A stretch of 64,000 nucleotides of DNA from NCBI RefSeq assembly GCF_006442205.1, contig NZ_VFVR01000002.1, forward strand, positions 372,001-436,000, in the 5' to 3' direction. The DNA is from Mesorhizobium sp. B2-3-12 (GTDB taxonomy: Bacteria; Pseudomonadota; Alphaproteobacteria; Rhizobiales; Rhizobiaceae). How positions within the stretch are numbered: the first letter of the stretch is position 1; the number at the start of each line of letters is the position of its first letter. A program made the translations under genes and the position numbers. The notes under the pieces were generated by a model. That model was not told where the DNA came from, did not search any database, and saw only the letters and a program-made list of their open reading frames with translations. This document shows positions 1-8,813 of the stretch, in pieces.

Positions 1-1
1 C

Positions 2-181
2 GTACAACCGCCGGACGCCGACTGGGGCGGCATGGTCAAGGAGAACAAGGACGGCATCGTCTTCGGTATCGCCGCCGCGCTCATTCCGGCTGCCGCGATC
101 GCGGCCCTTGCCATCTCGGTCAACCTTGTCGCCGATTGGATTCTCAACCGCACGACAAGCCTGAAGGGAGGACGCGGGTGA
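2..181 (+). CDS. ABC transporter permease, C-terminal end (partial)
   Basis: An open frame enters from the left edge and stops with TGA at 179-181, giving the last 59 residues. They contain one hydrophobic helix rich in Ala and Ile followed by a short basic tail, as at the end of DppC/OppC-type inner-membrane permeases. The stop overlaps the ATG of the next gene by one base (TGATG), so the two are translationally coupled. The next two genes are a peptide-type ATPase and binding protein, which supports the permease reading. The family cannot be proven from this fragment alone. Confidence 0.7.
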   Translation, partial: VQPPDADWGGMVKENKDGIVFGIAAALIPAAAIAALAISVNLVADWILNRTTSLKGGRG

Positions 182-1836
182 TGGCTGACGGCAAGGCAAA
201 GTCCACCCCTCTGCTCGACATCCGCAATTTGCGCATCGAGGCCACTGTCTATCCCCCCGGCGAGGCGCCGAAGAACATTGTGTTGGTGCACGATGTCTCG
301 CTGACGCTGGAGAAGGGTAAAGTACTGGGCCTGATCGGCGAATCCGGCGCCGGCAAATCAACCATCGGCCTGTCGTCCATGGGCTATGGCCGTGGTGGCG
401 TGCGCATCACCGGCGGCGAGGTGATCCTCAACGGCCGCGACATCCTGAAGGGCGGCAAGGAAGGTTTTCGCAAGCTGCGCGGCCGCGAGGTCTGCTACGT
501 CGCGCAGTCGGCGGCGGCCGCTTTCAATCCGGCGCACAGGCTGATGGACCAAGTGGTGGAAGCCACGCTGCTGCATGGTACGGCAACCCGCGCGGAGGCC
601 GAGAAGCGGGCTGTCGCGCTGTTCAGGAAGCTCAGCCTGCCCAATCCGGAAACCATCGGCGAACGGTTTCCGCACCAGGTTTCGGGTGGCCAGCTGCAAC
701 GCGTCATGACGGCGATGGCGCTGTGCTCCGAACCGGACCTGATCGTCTTCGACGAGCCGACCACGGCGCTCGACGTGACGACGCAGATCGACGTCTTGGC
801 GGCGATCAAGGACGCCATCCGCGACACCCATGTGGCGGCGCTCTACATCACCCACGACCTTGCCGTCGTCGCCCAAGTGTCGGACGAGATCATGGTGCTG
901 CGCCACGGCCGCCTGGTCGAATGGGGCGGCACCCGCCAGATCATCAAGGAACCGCGCCAGGAATACACCAATGCGCTGGTCTCGGTGCACGAGATCGAAC
1001 ACCAGGAGCAGAACCCGGGCGCCACGCCGTTCCTGTCGGTCAAGAACGTCACCGCCGCCTATGGCGGCGGCCAGGTCAAAGTGCTCAAGAACGTCTCGGT
1101 CGACATCTATCCGGGCCAGACGCTGGCCGTGGTTGGCGAGTCCGGTTCCGGCAAGTCGACGCTGGCGCGAGCCATCACCGGCCTGTTGCCGCCCGAACAG
1201 GGCACGGTAACCTTTGACGGGCGCCCGCTCGCCAACCGGCTTGCCGACCGGCCGAAGGAGGACCTGCGGCAGTTGCAAATGATCTACCAGATGGCCGACG
1301 TGGCGATGAACCCGCGCCAGACTGTCGGGACCATCATCGGCCGGCCGCTCGAATTCTATTTCGGCATGCGCGGCAGGGAACGCGACAAGCGCGTCGCCGA
1401 ACTGCTCGACGAGATCGAGATGGGCAAGGGCTTCGTCGACCGCTATCCGGCGGAGCTTTCGGGCGGCCAGAAACAGCGTGTCTGCATCGCCCGCTCGCTC
1501 GCGGCCAAGCCGAAGCTGATCATCTGCGACGAGGTGACATCGGCGCTCGACCCGTTGGTCGCCAACGGCATCCTCAAGCTGCTGCTCAACCTGCAGCAAC
1601 ACGAAAAGGTCGCCTACCTCTTCATCACCCACGACCTGGCGACGGTGAAGTCGATCGCCGATTCGATCGCGGTGATGTATCGCGGCGAGGTGGTCCGCTA
1701 CGGCTCCAAGAGCAAGGTGCTGACACCGCCCTTCGACGCCTATACCGACCTTCTCTTGTCGTCCGTTCCGGAAATGGAGATCGGCTGGCTGGAAAAGGCG
1801 ATCAAGGGGCGGCGCATGGCCAGCGCAGGGAATTAG
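181..1836 (+). CDS. Fused double ATPase of a dipeptide/oligopeptide-type ABC importer (DppD-DppF fusion)
   Basis: The 551-residue protein has two complete ABC ATPase halves. Walker A is GESGAGKS at residues 53-60 and GESGSGKS at 319-326. Each half has its signature (VSGGQLQR, LSGGQKQR), a Walker B ending in DE, and the ITHDL switch. Fusion of the DppD- and DppF-like subunits into one chain is common in rhizobial peptide/opine importers. The start at 181 is preceded by GGGAGG and overlaps the permease stop; an in-frame ATG at 136 lies inside the permease gene. It should power uptake of the ligand bound by the product of the next gene. The substrate is not predictable. Confidence 0.93.
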   Translation: MADGKAKSTPLLDIRNLRIEATVYPPGEAPKNIVLVHDVSLTLEKGKVLGLIGESGAGKSTIGLSSMGYGRGGVRITGGEVILNGRDILKGGKEGFRKLRGREVCYVAQSAAAAFNPAHRLMDQVVEATLLHGTATRAEAEKRAVALFRKLSLPNPETIGERFPHQVSGGQLQRVMTAMALCSEPDLIVFDEPTTALDVTTQIDVLAAIKDAIRDTHVAALYITHDLAVVAQVSDEIMVLRHGRLVEWGGTRQIIKEPRQEYTNALVSVHEIEHQEQNPGATPFLSVKNVTAAYGGGQVKVLKNVSVDIYPGQTLAVVGESGSGKSTLARAITGLLPPEQGTVTFDGRPLANRLADRPKEDLRQLQMIYQMADVAMNPRQTVGTIIGRPLEFYFGMRGRERDKRVAELLDEIEMGKGFVDRYPAELSGGQKQRVCIARSLAAKPKLIICDEVTSALDPLVANGILKLLLNLQQHEKVAYLFITHDLATVKSIADSIAVMYRGEVVRYGSKSKVLTPPFDAYTDLLLSSVPEMEIGWLEKAIKGRRMASAGN

Positions 1837-1946
1837 TTAGCGGCTGGCCCTCAAGCGGCCATCGTCATCCGTGTGCAACACTAGGACGCCATGTCCTTCC
1901 GGACAGGCGTCGCTGGTGTGACGTTGTTTCAACAAAGGGGTAGGAC

Positions 1947-3533
1947 ATGAAGACTGAACTCGACCATCTCGCCGATCTCGCGGGCCAGGGCCGGATATCG
2001 CGTCGCGACTTCCTTGGCCGCACAGCGGCACTGGGTGTGTCGGCGGCGCTGGCAACGACGCTGGCCGGGAAAGCCTTCGCACAGAGCCCGGTCAAGGGCG
2101 GCATCCTCAAGGCCGGCCTGCAGGGCGGCGAGTCGACCAACAGCCTCGACCCGGCGCTCAACCTCAGCCAGGTCACCTACAGCTTCGGTAAGCAGTGGGG
2201 CGAATATCTGGTCCGGCTGATGCCCGACAACAGCCTGACAAACATGATCGCCGAGGAGATCGGAGCCTCCAAGGACGCCAAGACGTGGACGATCAAGATC
2301 CGCGACGGCATCGAATTCCACAATGGCAAGACCGTCAACGCCGAAGACGTTGCCGCCACCATCGAGCGCCATGCCGACGAGAAGTCGAAGTCGGGCGCGC
2401 TCGGCATCCTCAAGAACATCAAGGGTGTCAAGGCCAGCGGCAAGGAAGTCATCGTCACGCTCGGCGATGCGGACGCCGATTTCCCCTATCTGATGGCCGA
2501 CTACCACCTCGTCATCCAGCCGAATGGCGGCAAGGACAATCCGAACGCCGGCATCAGCGCCGGTCCCTACAAGGTCACCGTCAACCAGCCGGGCGTGCGT
2601 CATGGCGGCGAGCGCTTCGCCAACTACTGGCAAGGCGACAAGTTGGGCCATGCCGACCAGGTCGAGATCGTCGTCATCAATGACGCGACGGCGCGGCTTG
2701 CCGCGCTGCAGGGCGGCCAGGTGCACATGATCAATCGCGTCGAGCCGAAGGTTGTCGACTTGGTCAAGCGTATTGCCGGCGTCAGCATCGAGAACGTCTC
2801 AGGCAAGGGCTACTATCCCTTCAACATGTTCTGCGACACCAAGCCCTTCGACAACAACGACCTGCGCATGGCGCTTAAGCTCGCCATGGACCGCGACGAG
2901 TTGTTGGAGAAGATCCTGCGCGGCTACGGCTCGGTCGGCAACGACTTCCCGATCAACGAAGCCTATCCGTTGTTCACTGCCATCGAACAACGCAAGTTCG
3001 ATCCCGAGAAGGCGGCAGCACTGTACAAGAAATCCGGACACAGTGGCTCAATCGTGCTGCGCACGTCAGACGTCGCCTTCCCGGGTGCCGTCGATGCGGC
3101 CCAGCTTTACCAGCAGAGCGCGGCCAAGGCCGGCATCAAGATCGAGATCAAGCGTGAGCCCGGCGACGGCTACTGGTCCGAAGTCTGGAACAAGCAGCCT
3201 TTCTCGCTCTCCTACTGGGGTGGACGCGCCACCCAGGACCAGATGTATTCCACCGGCTATGTCTCGACCGCTGACTGGAACGACACGCGCTTCAAGCGGC
3301 CGGAATTCGACAAGATGCTGTTCACGGCGCGCGGCGAGCTCGATCAGGACAAGCGCAAGGCGATCTACCACGACATGGCGATGCTGATGCGCGACGAAGG
3401 CGGCCTGATCGTGCCGTTCTTCAACCAGTTCATCGACGCCGCCGCCACCAACAAGATCAGCGGCTTCGTCAAGAGCCCAATCGGCGAAATGATGGACGGC
3501 TACGCGCTAGGCGAGTGCTGGCTGAACGCCTGA
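1947..3533 (+). CDS. Peptide-type ABC transporter periplasmic binding protein (SBP family 5)
   Basis: This 528-residue protein starts with a twin-arginine type signal: SRRDFLG at residues 18-24, a hydrophobic stretch, then an AFA cleavage site near residue 45. The mature part has family-5 features, including a long two-lobe body and a motif of the type ISAGPYKV. Such proteins bind di- or oligopeptides, opines, nickel or related ligands. The gene lies 110 bp behind the ATPase gene, an unusual order because binding-protein genes usually come first. AAAGGGG stands just upstream of the ATG. A perfect hairpin follows the stop. The ligand is unknown. Confidence 0.92.
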   Translation: MKTELDHLADLAGQGRISRRDFLGRTAALGVSAALATTLAGKAFAQSPVKGGILKAGLQGGESTNSLDPALNLSQVTYSFGKQWGEYLVRLMPDNSLTNMIAEEIGASKDAKTWTIKIRDGIEFHNGKTVNAEDVAATIERHADEKSKSGALGILKNIKGVKASGKEVIVTLGDADADFPYLMADYHLVIQPNGGKDNPNAGISAGPYKVTVNQPGVRHGGERFANYWQGDKLGHADQVEIVVINDATARLAALQGGQVHMINRVEPKVVDLVKRIAGVSIENVSGKGYYPFNMFCDTKPFDNNDLRMALKLAMDRDELLEKILRGYGSVGNDFPINEAYPLFTAIEQRKFDPEKAAALYKKSGHSGSIVLRTSDVAFPGAVDAAQLYQQSAAKAGIKIEIKREPGDGYWSEVWNKQPFSLSYWGGRATQDQMYSTGYVSTADWNDTRFKRPEFDKMLFTARGELDQDKRKAIYHDMAMLMRDEGGLIVPFFNQFIDAAATNKISGFVKSPIGEMMDGYALGECWLNA

Positions 3534-3553
3534 TGCTTGCCTGCCACTGAAAA

Positions 3554-3582
3554 GCGCCGCGTGTCCGTGCGACACGCGGCGC
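3554..3582 (+). terminator. Perfect 12-bp hairpin behind the binding-protein gene
   Basis: GCGCCGCGTGTC (3554-3565) pairs exactly with GACACGCGGCGC (3571-3582) around a 5-base loop. No T-run follows, so it is either a Rho-assisted 3' end or a hairpin limiting read-through into the phosphodiesterase gene. Confidence 0.6.
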
Positions 3583-3604
3583 ACTCGATTCAACAGACAA
3601 TCGC

Positions 3605-4456
3605 ATGGAGCTGCCCGTGGCGCTCAAGACCAAGCTTCTGCTGATCATCCTCGATGGCGTGCCCTACCGGAACTGGCGCCGGCTGATGGGCAATCTCGAA
3701 GGCTGGGTGCAATCGGGCGAGGCGCGGGTCTGGAAAATGCGCTCGGTACTGCCGTCGACCTCGGCCTGCTGTTATGCCTCGATCCACACCGGCGTGTCGC
3801 CGCAGGTGCACGGGATCCTGTCCAACGAGAACCGCTTCCGCGTCGCGCAGCCGGACATTTTCTCGGAAGTCAGCAAGGTCGGGGGCAAGACAGGTGCCGT
3901 CACCCATTCCTACTGGTCGGAATTCTTCCGCTCCTACCCTTTCGACCTTGTCGAGGACATGGAGTATGACGAGCCTGGCGGGCCGATCACGCATGGCCGC
4001 TTCCACACCATGACCGGCTACAATCTCAAGAACCAGATGACGCCGAGCGACGTCGACCTGTTCGCGACGCTGACCATGCTCACCCGGCGCCACGGCATCG
4101 ACTACGGCATCCTGCACACCTGCACGCTGGATTCGATGGGCCATCGCTTCGGCCATGACTGTCACGAGATGGACCATGCCTGCTACGCCATGGACGCCAT
4201 GTTGGCGGCCTTCCTGCGGGGCTGGATCGACGCCGGCTACGAGGTCATGGTCACCGCCGACCACGGCCAGACCGACCGCGGCCACCATGGCGGCCATGAC
4301 GACGAGATGCAGGATTTCGCCCTTTATTATTTTGGCCAGGGCAAGGGGCCGGAGGCGGATGTGCTGCTTGATCAGTTGCAGCTCGCGCCGACCATTTTGA
4401 GCCGGCTTGGCGTGCCGGTGCCGGCGACGATGAAGGCGAAGCCGTTTCTGGGATGA
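3605..4456 (+). CDS. Alkaline-phosphatase-superfamily phosphodiesterase (type I / nucleotide pyrophosphatase-like)
   Basis: The 283-residue protein shows the order of metal sites typical of the family. These are an N-terminal LLIILDGV with the first metal Asp, a Ser/Thr-rich nucleophile region (LPSTSACCYASIHTG), a central LDSMGHRFGHD, and a C-terminal DHGQTDRGHHGGHDDE. No signal peptide is visible, so it is probably cytoplasmic. An in-frame GTG at 3617, preceded by GGAG, is a credible alternative start. It follows the ABC importer by 71 bp on the same strand and may process an imported phospho-ester. The substrate is not known. Confidence 0.82.
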   Translation: MELPVALKTKLLLIILDGVPYRNWRRLMGNLEGWVQSGEARVWKMRSVLPSTSACCYASIHTGVSPQVHGILSNENRFRVAQPDIFSEVSKVGGKTGAVTHSYWSEFFRSYPFDLVEDMEYDEPGGPITHGRFHTMTGYNLKNQMTPSDVDLFATLTMLTRRHGIDYGILHTCTLDSMGHRFGHDCHEMDHACYAMDAMLAAFLRGWIDAGYEVMVTADHGQTDRGHHGGHDDEMQDFALYYFGQGKGPEADVLLDQLQLAPTILSRLGVPVPATMKAKPFLG

Positions 4457-4472
4457 GCGGCCGCCCGTCCTC

Positions 4473-4487
4473 CTCCCCACAGGGGAG
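4473..4487. repeat. Short C/G-rich inverted repeat between phosphodiesterase and sigma-factor genes
   Basis: CTCCCC and GGGGAG flank ACA in the 101-bp gap. Similar C-run/G-run dyads are scattered between genes in Mesorhizobium genomes (general knowledge). It could also act as a weak terminator, since a run of six A follows. Confidence 0.35.
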
Positions 4488-4557
4488 AAGGGAAAAAACC
4501 GCACCACTGGCCACGTCCCCACTCTTCGGTTAGCCTCCGCAAATTCCTTGGCGGAGG

Positions 4558-5184
4558 ATGAACCTTTTTGGACCGATCGGCGACAGAGCAGACAGGAGCC
4601 AGGCGGCTCAACCGGCCATGACGGCGGCGGCGGAGACCGATCGCGCGCTTGTCGACCGGGTCGCGAAGGGCGACCGTGCCGCCGTGCGGCTCCTGTTCAT
4701 GCGTCACCACGCGCGGATCTACCGCTTCGTGGCGCGCCAGACGGGATCGGAAATGATGGCTGACGATATCGCGAACGAGGTGTTTCTCGAACTGTGGCGC
4801 CAGGCGCCGGGCTTCGAAGGGCGCTCCGAAGTCTCGACATGGCTGCTCGGCATCGCCCGCTTCAAGGCGCTCTCGCTGCTGCGCAAGAAGAAGGAAGACT
4901 GGATCGACGACGAGGCCGCCGCTGCGGTGCCCGACAGCGCCGATACGCCCGAGGTCGTCACCATGAAGGAGGACAAGGCCGCCGCCTTGCGCCGCCTCAT
5001 CGACGCTCTGCCCGAGGAACACCGCACGGTGATCGACCTCGCCTATTATCAAGGGCAATCGGTGACCGAGATCGCGCAGGTGCTCGACATCCCGGTCGCG
5101 ACCGTCAAGACCCGGATGTTCTACGCCCGCAAGAAACTCGGCGAAGCCCTGAAGGCCGCCGGTTACGACAGGGGGTGGCCATGA
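4558..5184 (+). CDS. ECF-type RNA polymerase sigma factor
   Basis: The 208-residue protein has the two-domain ECF layout. Sigma-2 lies around residues 35-105, with ADDIANEVFLELW and the STWLLGIARFKALSLLR DNA-melting/-10 region. Sigma-4 lies around 145-200, with LPEEHRTVIDLAYYQGQSVTEIA and the helix-turn-helix IPVATVKTRMFYARKKL. An extra N-terminal stretch of about 25 residues precedes the usual start, so the ATG at 4618 is an alternative. The stop overlaps the next start by four bases (ATGA), which ties it to the anti-sigma gene. It should direct polymerase to envelope-stress or signal-specific promoters. Confidence 0.93.
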   Translation: MNLFGPIGDRADRSQAAQPAMTAAAETDRALVDRVAKGDRAAVRLLFMRHHARIYRFVARQTGSEMMADDIANEVFLELWRQAPGFEGRSEVSTWLLGIARFKALSLLRKKKEDWIDDEAAAAVPDSADTPEVVTMKEDKAAALRRLIDALPEEHRTVIDLAYYQGQSVTEIAQVLDIPVATVKTRMFYARKKLGEALKAAGYDRGWP

Positions 5185-5849
5185 GCGCCGCTGAAAAGAT
5201 GTCGCGCCGCGACGAAATGGAAACGCTGCTGCCGTTCTACCTGAACGGTTCGCTGGAAGGCTCCGACCTCGAAGCCATCGAAGAGTGGCTGGCCAGCGAT
5301 CCGGCGGCACTTGCGGCACTTGGCGAGGCGGAGGCCGAATTCTCCGGCACGTCGGCGGCCAATGAGGCGATCCGCCCGCCGGCCGATGCGCTCAGCCGCT
5401 TCGCCAAGGCGCTCGACGCCGAGGCAGGGCCCGCACGCAAGCCGGCAAGCGCGTCCTGGCTGGCGCAGGCCTGGGGCCGCTTCATGGCGGTGCCGGTCGG
5501 GGTCGCCTGGGCGACGGCCGCGGTGCTGCTTGGCTTGATGGCGGTGCAATCGCTGGTGCAGCCTGGCGGCAAGGGCGGAAATTTCGAGATCGCCGGCACG
5601 GAAGAGGATCTGGCCAAGATGCCGTTCGCGCTGGTCAAATTCAAGCCGGATGCCAGGATGGCCGACATCGCCGTCTTCCTCGACGCCAACAAGCTCAAGA
5701 TCATCGGCGGACCGACCGCCGACGGTGTTTTCAAGCTCGCCATTCCGGCGACGACCGCCGCCGACTACGACAAGGCGCGCGGCCTTATTGCCGCCCAGCC
5801 TTTCGCGGAAACTGTGATCGAGGGAAGGAAACCGGCCGATGGCGGCTGA
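5181..5849 (+). CDS. Membrane-bound anti-sigma factor with propeptide-like extracytoplasmic domain
   Basis: The 222-residue protein has an N-terminal cytoplasmic region (about 1-95) with the LLPFYLNGSLEG...IEEWL helix pattern of anti-sigma domains. One membrane helix follows near 104-126. The C-terminal domain (about 145-215) carries the pattern VKFKPDAR...IAVFLDANKLKIIGGP...GVFKLAIP. That domain resembles the beta-alpha-beta subtilisin propeptide/I9-like fold, and a comparable stretch opens the mature subtilase encoded next; this likeness is my inference. The start overlaps the sigma stop (ATGA), and the end overlaps the protease gene by 11 bp. No zinc-binding HxxxCxxC motif is visible. Confidence 0.8.
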   Translation: MSAAEKMSRRDEMETLLPFYLNGSLEGSDLEAIEEWLASDPAALAALGEAEAEFSGTSAANEAIRPPADALSRFAKALDAEAGPARKPASASWLAQAWGRFMAVPVGVAWATAAVLLGLMAVQSLVQPGGKGGNFEIAGTEEDLAKMPFALVKFKPDARMADIAVFLDANKLKIIGGPTADGVFKLAIPATTAADYDKARGLIAAQPFAETVIEGRKPADGG

Positions 5850-7278
5850 GGCGCTCGTTCGATTTGCGGCGATCCTTGCGGCGGCGATGACAATCGCCGC
5901 CGTGCCTGCATCGGCGCAGACCAACGCCACCAATCCCGACCGCGCGAAAATCGATTGTAGCAACGAGGCCAATGCGACAGCGGCCGACTGCGTCAAGGAC
6001 GGCGGCGGCGCCAAGGGCGGGTCGGGTGCGGCAGAGGCCGGCGCTGTTTTTCTGCCCGCCCTGATCGTCGACCTCTTCCCCAACCCCATCGCCCCTCCGG
6101 CACCGGTACCGACACCACGGCCGGGACCCGCCACACCGCCCGGAGGCAACCAGGCCGGCCCGCCGCCGGGTGGGCCGATCGTCTCGCCGACCGATCTCAT
6201 CGCCGTCCAGCCGCGGCGCGCCGTGACCGGCGAATTCGTGCCCGACGAGGTGCTGGTGACCGTCGATGGCGATGCCGGTGCCGTGCAGCAGATCGCCGCC
6301 TCCTTCGGCCTTGAAGTGCGCTCGCAGCGCCAGTCCCGTCTGCTCGGCACCACTTTGGTGCGTTTCGGCATTCCCGATGGCCGCCCGGTCGGCGTCGTGT
6401 TGGCGCAGCTTGCCGCCGATGGCCGCACGCAACGCCGCGAGCCCAACCATATCTACTCGCTGCAACAGGCCGCCGGTATCGTCAACTATGCCTTCGACCG
6501 CATCGCGCTCGACGCCAAACAGGCGAGCGGCGAGAACGTGCGCATCGCCGTCATCGATACCGGCATCGACGACACCAACCCGGCACTTGCCGGCGTCATC
6601 GCCGGACAGTTCGACGCCATGCCGGACGTGCCGATCGAGAAGCGCGATCACGGCACTTCGATCGACGGTCTGATTGCCGGCGTCGGCGCGCTGGAAGGCA
6701 TGGCGCCGGGCGCCAGAATCTACCACGCACGCGCCTTCGAGGGCGGCAAGTCGACCATGGACGTCATCCTGTCGGCGCTCGACTGGGCGGCGGACCAGAA
6801 TGTCAGCATCATCAATATGAGCTTCGTCGGCCCGAAAAACGACCTGCTCGGCACCGCCTGCCGCAATGCCCGCGCGCTCGGCATGGTGCTGGTTGCGGCG
6901 GCCGGCAACAACGGGCCGAAGGCGCCATACGGCTACCCGGCCGCCTTCGACGGCGTCATTGCGGTAACGGCCACCGACGCCAAGGACGGACTGATGCCGC
7001 AGGCCAATCGCGGCGCCTATGTCTTCATCTCGGCGCCCGGCGTCGAGATGGTGGCGCCGAGCGGCGCCGGCTCGGACGTCGTCACCGGCACCTCGTTTGC
7101 CGCGGCGATCGTCAGCGGTGCCATCGCCAATCTCATTCACGCCGATCCGAACCGCTCGGCCGACGACATCGAGAAGGCGCTTGCCGCGACAGCCAAGGAT
7201 CTCGGCCCCAAGGGGCGGGATAATGATTTCGGTTTTGGGCTGCTGGATACGAAGGCGGCGGAAGCGGCTAAGGAATAG
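5839..7278 (+). CDS. Secreted subtilisin-like serine protease (S8)
   Basis: The 479-residue protein begins with a Sec signal peptide (about residues 1-26, ending ASA). A Pro-rich linker follows, then a propeptide-like segment (about 135-215, starting FVPDEVLVTVDGD and ending EPNHIYSLQQ). The catalytic domain carries the triad Asp240 (VIDTGIDD), His271 (RDHGTS) and Ser419 (TGTSFAA). AGGGAAGGAA upstream is a good ribosome site. The gene overlaps the anti-sigma gene and ends the operon. A role in processing the anti-sigma, or as output of the sigma factor, is likely from context but not shown. Confidence 0.92.
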   Translation: MAAEALVRFAAILAAAMTIAAVPASAQTNATNPDRAKIDCSNEANATAADCVKDGGGAKGGSGAAEAGAVFLPALIVDLFPNPIAPPAPVPTPRPGPATPPGGNQAGPPPGGPIVSPTDLIAVQPRRAVTGEFVPDEVLVTVDGDAGAVQQIAASFGLEVRSQRQSRLLGTTLVRFGIPDGRPVGVVLAQLAADGRTQRREPNHIYSLQQAAGIVNYAFDRIALDAKQASGENVRIAVIDTGIDDTNPALAGVIAGQFDAMPDVPIEKRDHGTSIDGLIAGVGALEGMAPGARIYHARAFEGGKSTMDVILSALDWAADQNVSIINMSFVGPKNDLLGTACRNARALGMVLVAAAGNNGPKAPYGYPAAFDGVIAVTATDAKDGLMPQANRGAYVFISAPGVEMVAPSGAGSDVVTGTSFAAAIVSGAIANLIHADPNRSADDIEKALAATAKDLGPKGRDNDFGFGLLDTKAAEAAKE

Positions 7279-7283
7279 CCGGC

Positions 7284-7778
7284 TCAGGCCACGCTTTGCC
7301 GGGGACGGAGCAGGAACCAGAACGCGGCGATGTGCGTGATCATCAGCAGCGGCACATAGATGATCGGGATCGCATAGGTAGCACCCAACTGCTCCGCGTG
7401 CTCCGGAAGGCCAGCCTGGATGGCGTGGTAATAGTCGACGACGAGGTCGACCATGCCTGTCACATTGAAGGCGACGACCAATGTCCAGAAGAGCGGGCGA
7501 ACTCGCACCGTGAGCAATGCCAGCATGGCCAGCACGCCGGTGGCGAAGTCGCCATAGGCGGCGAACACGGCGAAGCCGGCGGGCAGATCGGGACCGACGA
7601 CGCCCGGAAGCAGGAAGACGAGCCCGAAGAAGCGGAAGCTGTGCAGCGTGGCAATGGCGCGTAGCGCCGCCACGCGATCCATGCTGCTCAACCAAGGCAG
7701 GCCATAGGCACGGAAGCAGAGCAGCCATGCGAGATAGCCGAGAACGAGCTGGACCTGGAACAGTATTTGCGTCGACAT
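7284..7778 (-). CDS. Small integral membrane protein, unknown function
   Basis: The 164-residue protein has four hydrophobic stretches, near its start (FQVQLVLGYLAWLLCF), middle (FFGLVFLLPGVV; TGVLAMLALL) and end (YVPLLMITHIAAFWFLL). The overall pattern suggests a four-helix inner-membrane protein without known catalytic motifs. I chose the ATG at 7778; a GTG at 7793 would add five residues. It converges on the subtilase gene with five bases between stops and is divergent from the LysR gene, which may regulate it. Confidence 0.7.
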   Translation of the reverse strand: MSTQILFQVQLVLGYLAWLLCFRAYGLPWLSSMDRVAALRAIATLHSFRFFGLVFLLPGVVGPDLPAGFAVFAAYGDFATGVLAMLALLTVRVRPLFWTLVVAFNVTGMVDLVVDYYHAIQAGLPEHAEQLGATYAIPIIYVPLLMITHIAAFWFLLRPRQSVA

Positions 7779-7877
7779 CTGGTTTTCTCGCACAGGTGGT
7801 CGCGCGGTTCCGCGCGCTTCGACCCTTAGCTAAACCTGCTTCCAGAGTTCGGCCATCCGCTGTAATCAGAACAACCC

Positions 7878-8786
7878 ATGAAGCAGAGCTACACAATACG
7901 GCACGGCGCGCTGGACGGAGTCGAGGTGTTCCTGGCTGTCGCAAGGCACCGGAATTTCCGCCGTGCCGCCGCCGAGCTTGCAGTAACGCCGTCCGCCGTG
8001 AGCCAGGCGGTGCGCGCGTTGGAAGCGCGCTTGGGAACCGCGCTGTTCGTCCGCACGACGCGCAGCGTCGGCTTGACCGAACCCGGTCAGAGGTATCTTG
8101 ACCGCGCCGGCCCGGCCTTCGAAGAACTCGTCTCGGCCGGCGAGGCCGCCCGCGATGTAGGCCAGCGGCCCACAGGGCTTCTGCGCCTGTCGGTGCCCCG
8201 CGCCGTCGTGCCGTTGATCCTGGAGCCGATGATCGCGTCGTTCTGCCGGGCTTATCCCGAGATCGAGCTGGAGATCGCCGCGAGCGACGAGATGGTCGAT
8301 CTCGCGGCCGGCGGCTACGATGCCGGCATCCGGCTTGGCCAGTTCATCGCGCCCGACATGGTCGCGGTGCGGCTGACGCCGCCATTCTCCTTCGTGGTCG
8401 TTGGCAGCCCGGACTATCTCGAGCGCCACGGCACCCCCGAACAGGTCAGCGATCTCAGCCGCCATGCCTGCCTGCGCCTGCGCCGCGCGAACGGCGCCAT
8501 CGCGCACTGGTCCTTCGCCGATGGCAACGGGGCGATCGAGGCGGCGGTCTCAGGCCCACTGATCGCGCACGACTATCCGACCTTGCTGGGAGCCGCGATC
8601 CAGGGCGTCGGCCTGGCGCAGGTGCCTCGGCCCGTCGCCGACGGCGCCATCGCTCAGAGAAAGCTCGAGCCGGTGCTGGAGGGCTTTGCCGGCGCGACGC
8701 CGGGCGTCTTCCTCTATCATCCCGGCAAACGCCAGGTCCTGCCGAAGCTGCGCGCCTTCATCGATCATCTCAAGTCCGCGGACTGA
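7878..8786 (+). CDS. LysR-family transcriptional regulator
   Basis: The 302-residue protein has the N-terminal winged helix-turn-helix of the family at about residues 12-70 (FLAVARHRNFRRAAAELAVTPSAVSQAVRALEARLG in outline) and a periplasmic-binding-protein-like effector domain. It belongs to the DsdA/GcvA-like branch with the RPTGLLRLSVPR linker. It is divergent from the small membrane protein across a 99-bp gap, the usual place for a LysR operator. The effector is unknown. Confidence 0.92.
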   Translation: MKQSYTIRHGALDGVEVFLAVARHRNFRRAAAELAVTPSAVSQAVRALEARLGTALFVRTTRSVGLTEPGQRYLDRAGPAFEELVSAGEAARDVGQRPTGLLRLSVPRAVVPLILEPMIASFCRAYPEIELEIAASDEMVDLAAGGYDAGIRLGQFIAPDMVAVRLTPPFSFVVVGSPDYLERHGTPEQVSDLSRHACLRLRRANGAIAHWSFADGNGAIEAAVSGPLIAHDYPTLLGAAIQGVGLAQVPRPVADGAIAQRKLEPVLEGFAGATPGVFLYHPGKRQVLPKLRAFIDHLKSAD

Positions 8787-8813
8787 ACGCCTCGCCCCAG
8801 GAGGCGGTGTCGA

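Noticed and set aside
5785..7944. Long open frame on the minus strand opposite the subtilase and membrane-protein genes
   Set aside because: It is a GC-rich codon shadow. Its product is Arg/Gly-rich without a domain, while the plus-strand subtilase has signal peptide and triad.
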